DNA of 7,572 nt from contig JAJZKL010000036.1 in the NCBI GenBank assembly GCA_021804185.1, positions 1-7,572 of the forward strand, read 5' to 3'. The translations under genes and the position numbers were made by a program. Source of the DNA: Thermoplasmata archaeon. Its GTDB lineage: Archaea > Thermoplasmatota > Thermoplasmata > Thermoplasmatales > Thermoplasmataceae. The notes beneath the pieces are model-generated. The model searched no databases. It was given only the letters and a program-made list of their open reading frames with translations, and was not told where the DNA came from. Below are positions 6,156 through 7,572 of this stretch, piece by piece (position 1 is the stretch's first letter; every line of letters starts with the position of its first letter).

Positions 6156-7171
6156 TAGAACACCTTATTTCCAATATTTAGCGTCATATCAGTAGCAGAC
6201 AAGGACTTTTCCCTGTCCATGGTCTCGAACATAGCCCTGATGGCATCCACATTCTCCGGTACCACGTCACTCTCCTGATGAACTGCCTGTATGTAATTGA
6301 GCTTCATGCCTTTTAAGTTTACGCTTTCTCTCCATACTGCAACTTCATAAAGATCTGACCTGTTTCTGCTTCTCTCTCTCGCAAAGTCCATTATCTGCGC
6401 TGTGGAACTCATTCCATCCTTTCCGGAAATCAGGAGTATCCTCTGATACCTGAGGAAATTTTCAAGCACGTGATCAATGCTTGTTTCTTTTTGAAGATCA
6501 ACCTGAATAACGTGCACATGCATCAGCGTTGTAGGTACCTTGACCGCAACAGTGTCAATGTCTACATCTCCAAGCACTGTCCTCAAATCAGGGGCATGGT
6601 GTGAGGGGAATTTCAATCCCGGTTCCACCGCATTTATGGGTCCCTTCTTGCTGTCATTTGGATCTGTTGCCCTTCGTATTAACGTGGCGCTCACATGTTT
6701 TATGCCGTAGGCACTCTTTATTGAAGAGAGCGTCCTGGCAAGGCCTGTCGTATTGCAGGATACAACCCTGACGTAGTTTTTTCCAGTAGATTCTTCGAAG
6801 TTGGCGTAAGCGTTAAAGCTTGCTTCTGCAACAGAGGGTTCTTCGCCACCCTGAAAAGTGGCTTTTATTCCGGCTTTTTTGTAAGCGGGCAGGTTTTTCG
6901 CCCCGATTCCTTCAGGTGTAGCGTCAACAATTATATCGGAATCGTCTATCAGATTCTCAAGTGTTCCTGATACTCTCAGCCCTCCTTCCTCCAACTGCTT
7001 CCTAGATTTGTCGTCAGGAGAGAATAACTTGAAATTATGGCTTGCAAAGCGTGCCACATAATCCGGCTTTGTTTTGACAATACCGGTTACCGTCATGTCC
7101 TTTTGCAGCATGATTGCCTGGGCAACCCGTCTTCCTATAGTTCCATAACCGTTTATGCCGACTTTGATCAT
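6155..7171 (-). CDS. gap: Type II (archaeal) glyceraldehyde-3-phosphate dehydrogenase
   Basis: Phosphorylating GAPDH that interconverts glyceraldehyde-3-phosphate and 1,3-bisphosphoglycerate in gluconeogenesis and glycolysis; in many archaea it works mainly in the gluconeogenic direction. The Rossmann fold shows GINGYGTIG (5-13). The catalytic cysteine is C139 in SCNTTGLAR (138-146). RRATDP (166-171) and HHAPD (191-195) are typical of the archaeal form. It has 338 residues, complete for the family. It is the first gene of the gap-radA-ACT operon and shares one base with radA. The ATG at 7171 has no clear ribosome site but has a well-placed TATA box, suggesting a leaderless mRNA. Cofactor preference (NADP or NAD) cannot be read safely. 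Confidence 0.96.
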   Translation of the reverse strand: MIKVGINGYGTIGRRVAQAIMLQKDMTVTGIVKTKPDYVARFASHNFKLFSPDDKSRKQLEEGGLRVSGTLENLIDDSDIIVDATPEGIGAKNLPAYKKAGIKATFQGGEEPSVAEASFNAYANFEESTGKNYVRVVSCNTTGLARTLSSIKSAYGIKHVSATLIRRATDPNDSKKGPINAVEPGLKFPSHHAPDLRTVLGDVDIDTVAVKVPTTLMHVHVIQVDLQKETSIDHVLENFLRYQRILLISGKDGMSSTAQIMDFARERSRNRSDLYEVAVWRESVNLKGMKLNYIQAVHQESDVVPENVDAIRAMFETMDREKSLSATDMTLNIGNKVF

Positions 7172-7194
7172 ATCATATGCAAATTCTCAGGATG

Positions 7195-7202
7195 AATATA
7201 AT
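7195..7202 (-). promoter_or_regulatory. Candidate TATA box for gap-radA-ACT operon
   Basis: On the minus strand this reads attatatt, centred about 28 bases before the ATG at 7171, the spacing expected for a leaderless archaeal transcript. Confidence 0.5.
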
Positions 7203-7222
7203 GATTGAACTTTAATCTCGGG

Positions 7223-7236
7223 AAAATATTTTTTAT
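7223..7236 (+). promoter_or_regulatory. Candidate TATA box for the right-edge secreted-protein gene
   Basis: The AT-rich run aaaatattttttat lies about 38 bases before the ATG at 7268, which would leave a short leader of around 10-15 bases. The following ttaattaattt is also AT-rich but too near the start. The spacer 7172-7267 is thus a divergent promoter region. Confidence 0.35.
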
Positions 7237-7267
7237 GCTTCCGGTGATCAGGGAATTTAATTAATTT

Positions 7268-7572
7268 ATGAAAGTAATTAGCATTTTGGTATTAATTGTT
7301 ATAATTATACTATCGGGAATTACCCCCTTTATGAGTTACGGGTCAACAATTCCACAGGGAACCCCAATATCGGACTATAACTTCTCCAGCCTTTCTCCAG
7401 GCACCTTTCCTTCGAACAAGAGCTGGATCACCTTTGAGTCCTCCATGAATTCCAACTCTTATGCCAGGATTAACAAAACCTCAATTGGAAATGGTTTCCA
7501 GATATCCACACAACCTACCACAACAAGCAAGAACAGTTTTGTAACCATGAACATGAGTGTCTCGTCCAATTT
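7268..7572 (+). CDS. Secreted or membrane-anchored protein of unknown function, N-terminal part
   Basis: An ATG at 7268 opens a frame without stops to the window edge (101 codons). The protein starts MKVISILVLIVIIILSG, a classic hydrophobic signal peptide or N-terminal anchor (about residues 4-16), followed by an extracellular-style stretch rich in S, T, N and G with few charges (for example FQISTQPTTTSKNSFVTMNM). Such composition is common in surface or secreted proteins of acidophilic archaea, often glycosylated. I do not recognise the family; no enzyme motif is visible in this part. It is divergent from gap. The C-terminal part is missing. Confidence 0.75.
   Translation, partial: MKVISILVLIVIIILSGITPFMSYGSTIPQGTPISDYNFSSLSPGTFPSNKSWITFESSMNSNSYARINKTSIGNGFQISTQPTTTSKNSFVTMNMSVSSN

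Overview
The window looks archaeal, most likely Thermoplasmata (Thermoplasmatales-like). This rests on a TrmE/F2/F3-style M1 aminopeptidase N-terminus resembling the tricorn-interacting factors, a RecA-family RadA with an N-terminal helix-hairpin-helix, an archaeal type II GAPDH, an archaeal ACT-domain regulator (COG2150 type), and AT-rich TATA-like boxes about 24-29 bases upstream of several starts. This is inference from gene content; no rRNA is present.

Layout. Bases 1-124 are a perfect inverted copy of an internal part of the IscB gene further right (2772-2895). They truncate a minus-strand M1 aminopeptidase gene, of which only about 71 N-terminal codons remain. Divergent from it is sua5 (508-1608, threonylcarbamoyl-AMP synthase for tRNA t6A). 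An IscB-type IS200/IS605-like element (about 1562-3055) sits in the extreme 3' end of sua5. It carries a highly structured presumed omega-RNA (1562 to about 1840) and an intact-looking RuvC-HNH-RuvC nuclease gene. No TnpA transposase is in the window. purE and purK follow at once, with the purE TATA box about 15 bases beyond the element. purK converges, with no gap, on a minus-strand operon that reads gap (7171-6155), radA (6155-5181), ACT-domain regulator (5161-4646). At the right edge, a plus-strand gene for a secreted or membrane-anchored protein starts at 7268 and runs off the window.

How it works together. The chromosomal genes are housekeeping: tRNA modification, purine synthesis (AIR to CAIR through N5-CAIR), central carbon metabolism, recombination and amino-acid-linked regulation. 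The notable system is the IscB element. Its left end folds into a three-way junction and a series of further hairpins just before the conserved PLMP start of IscB. The flank immediately upstream, which is the last true sua5 codons, would serve as the guide. The sua5 reading frame runs into the RNA scaffold and takes its last 15 codons and stop from it, so sua5 mRNA and omega-RNA physically overlap. The left-edge inverted repeat may be a genuine second IscB fragment, but it equally fits a chimeric contig end.
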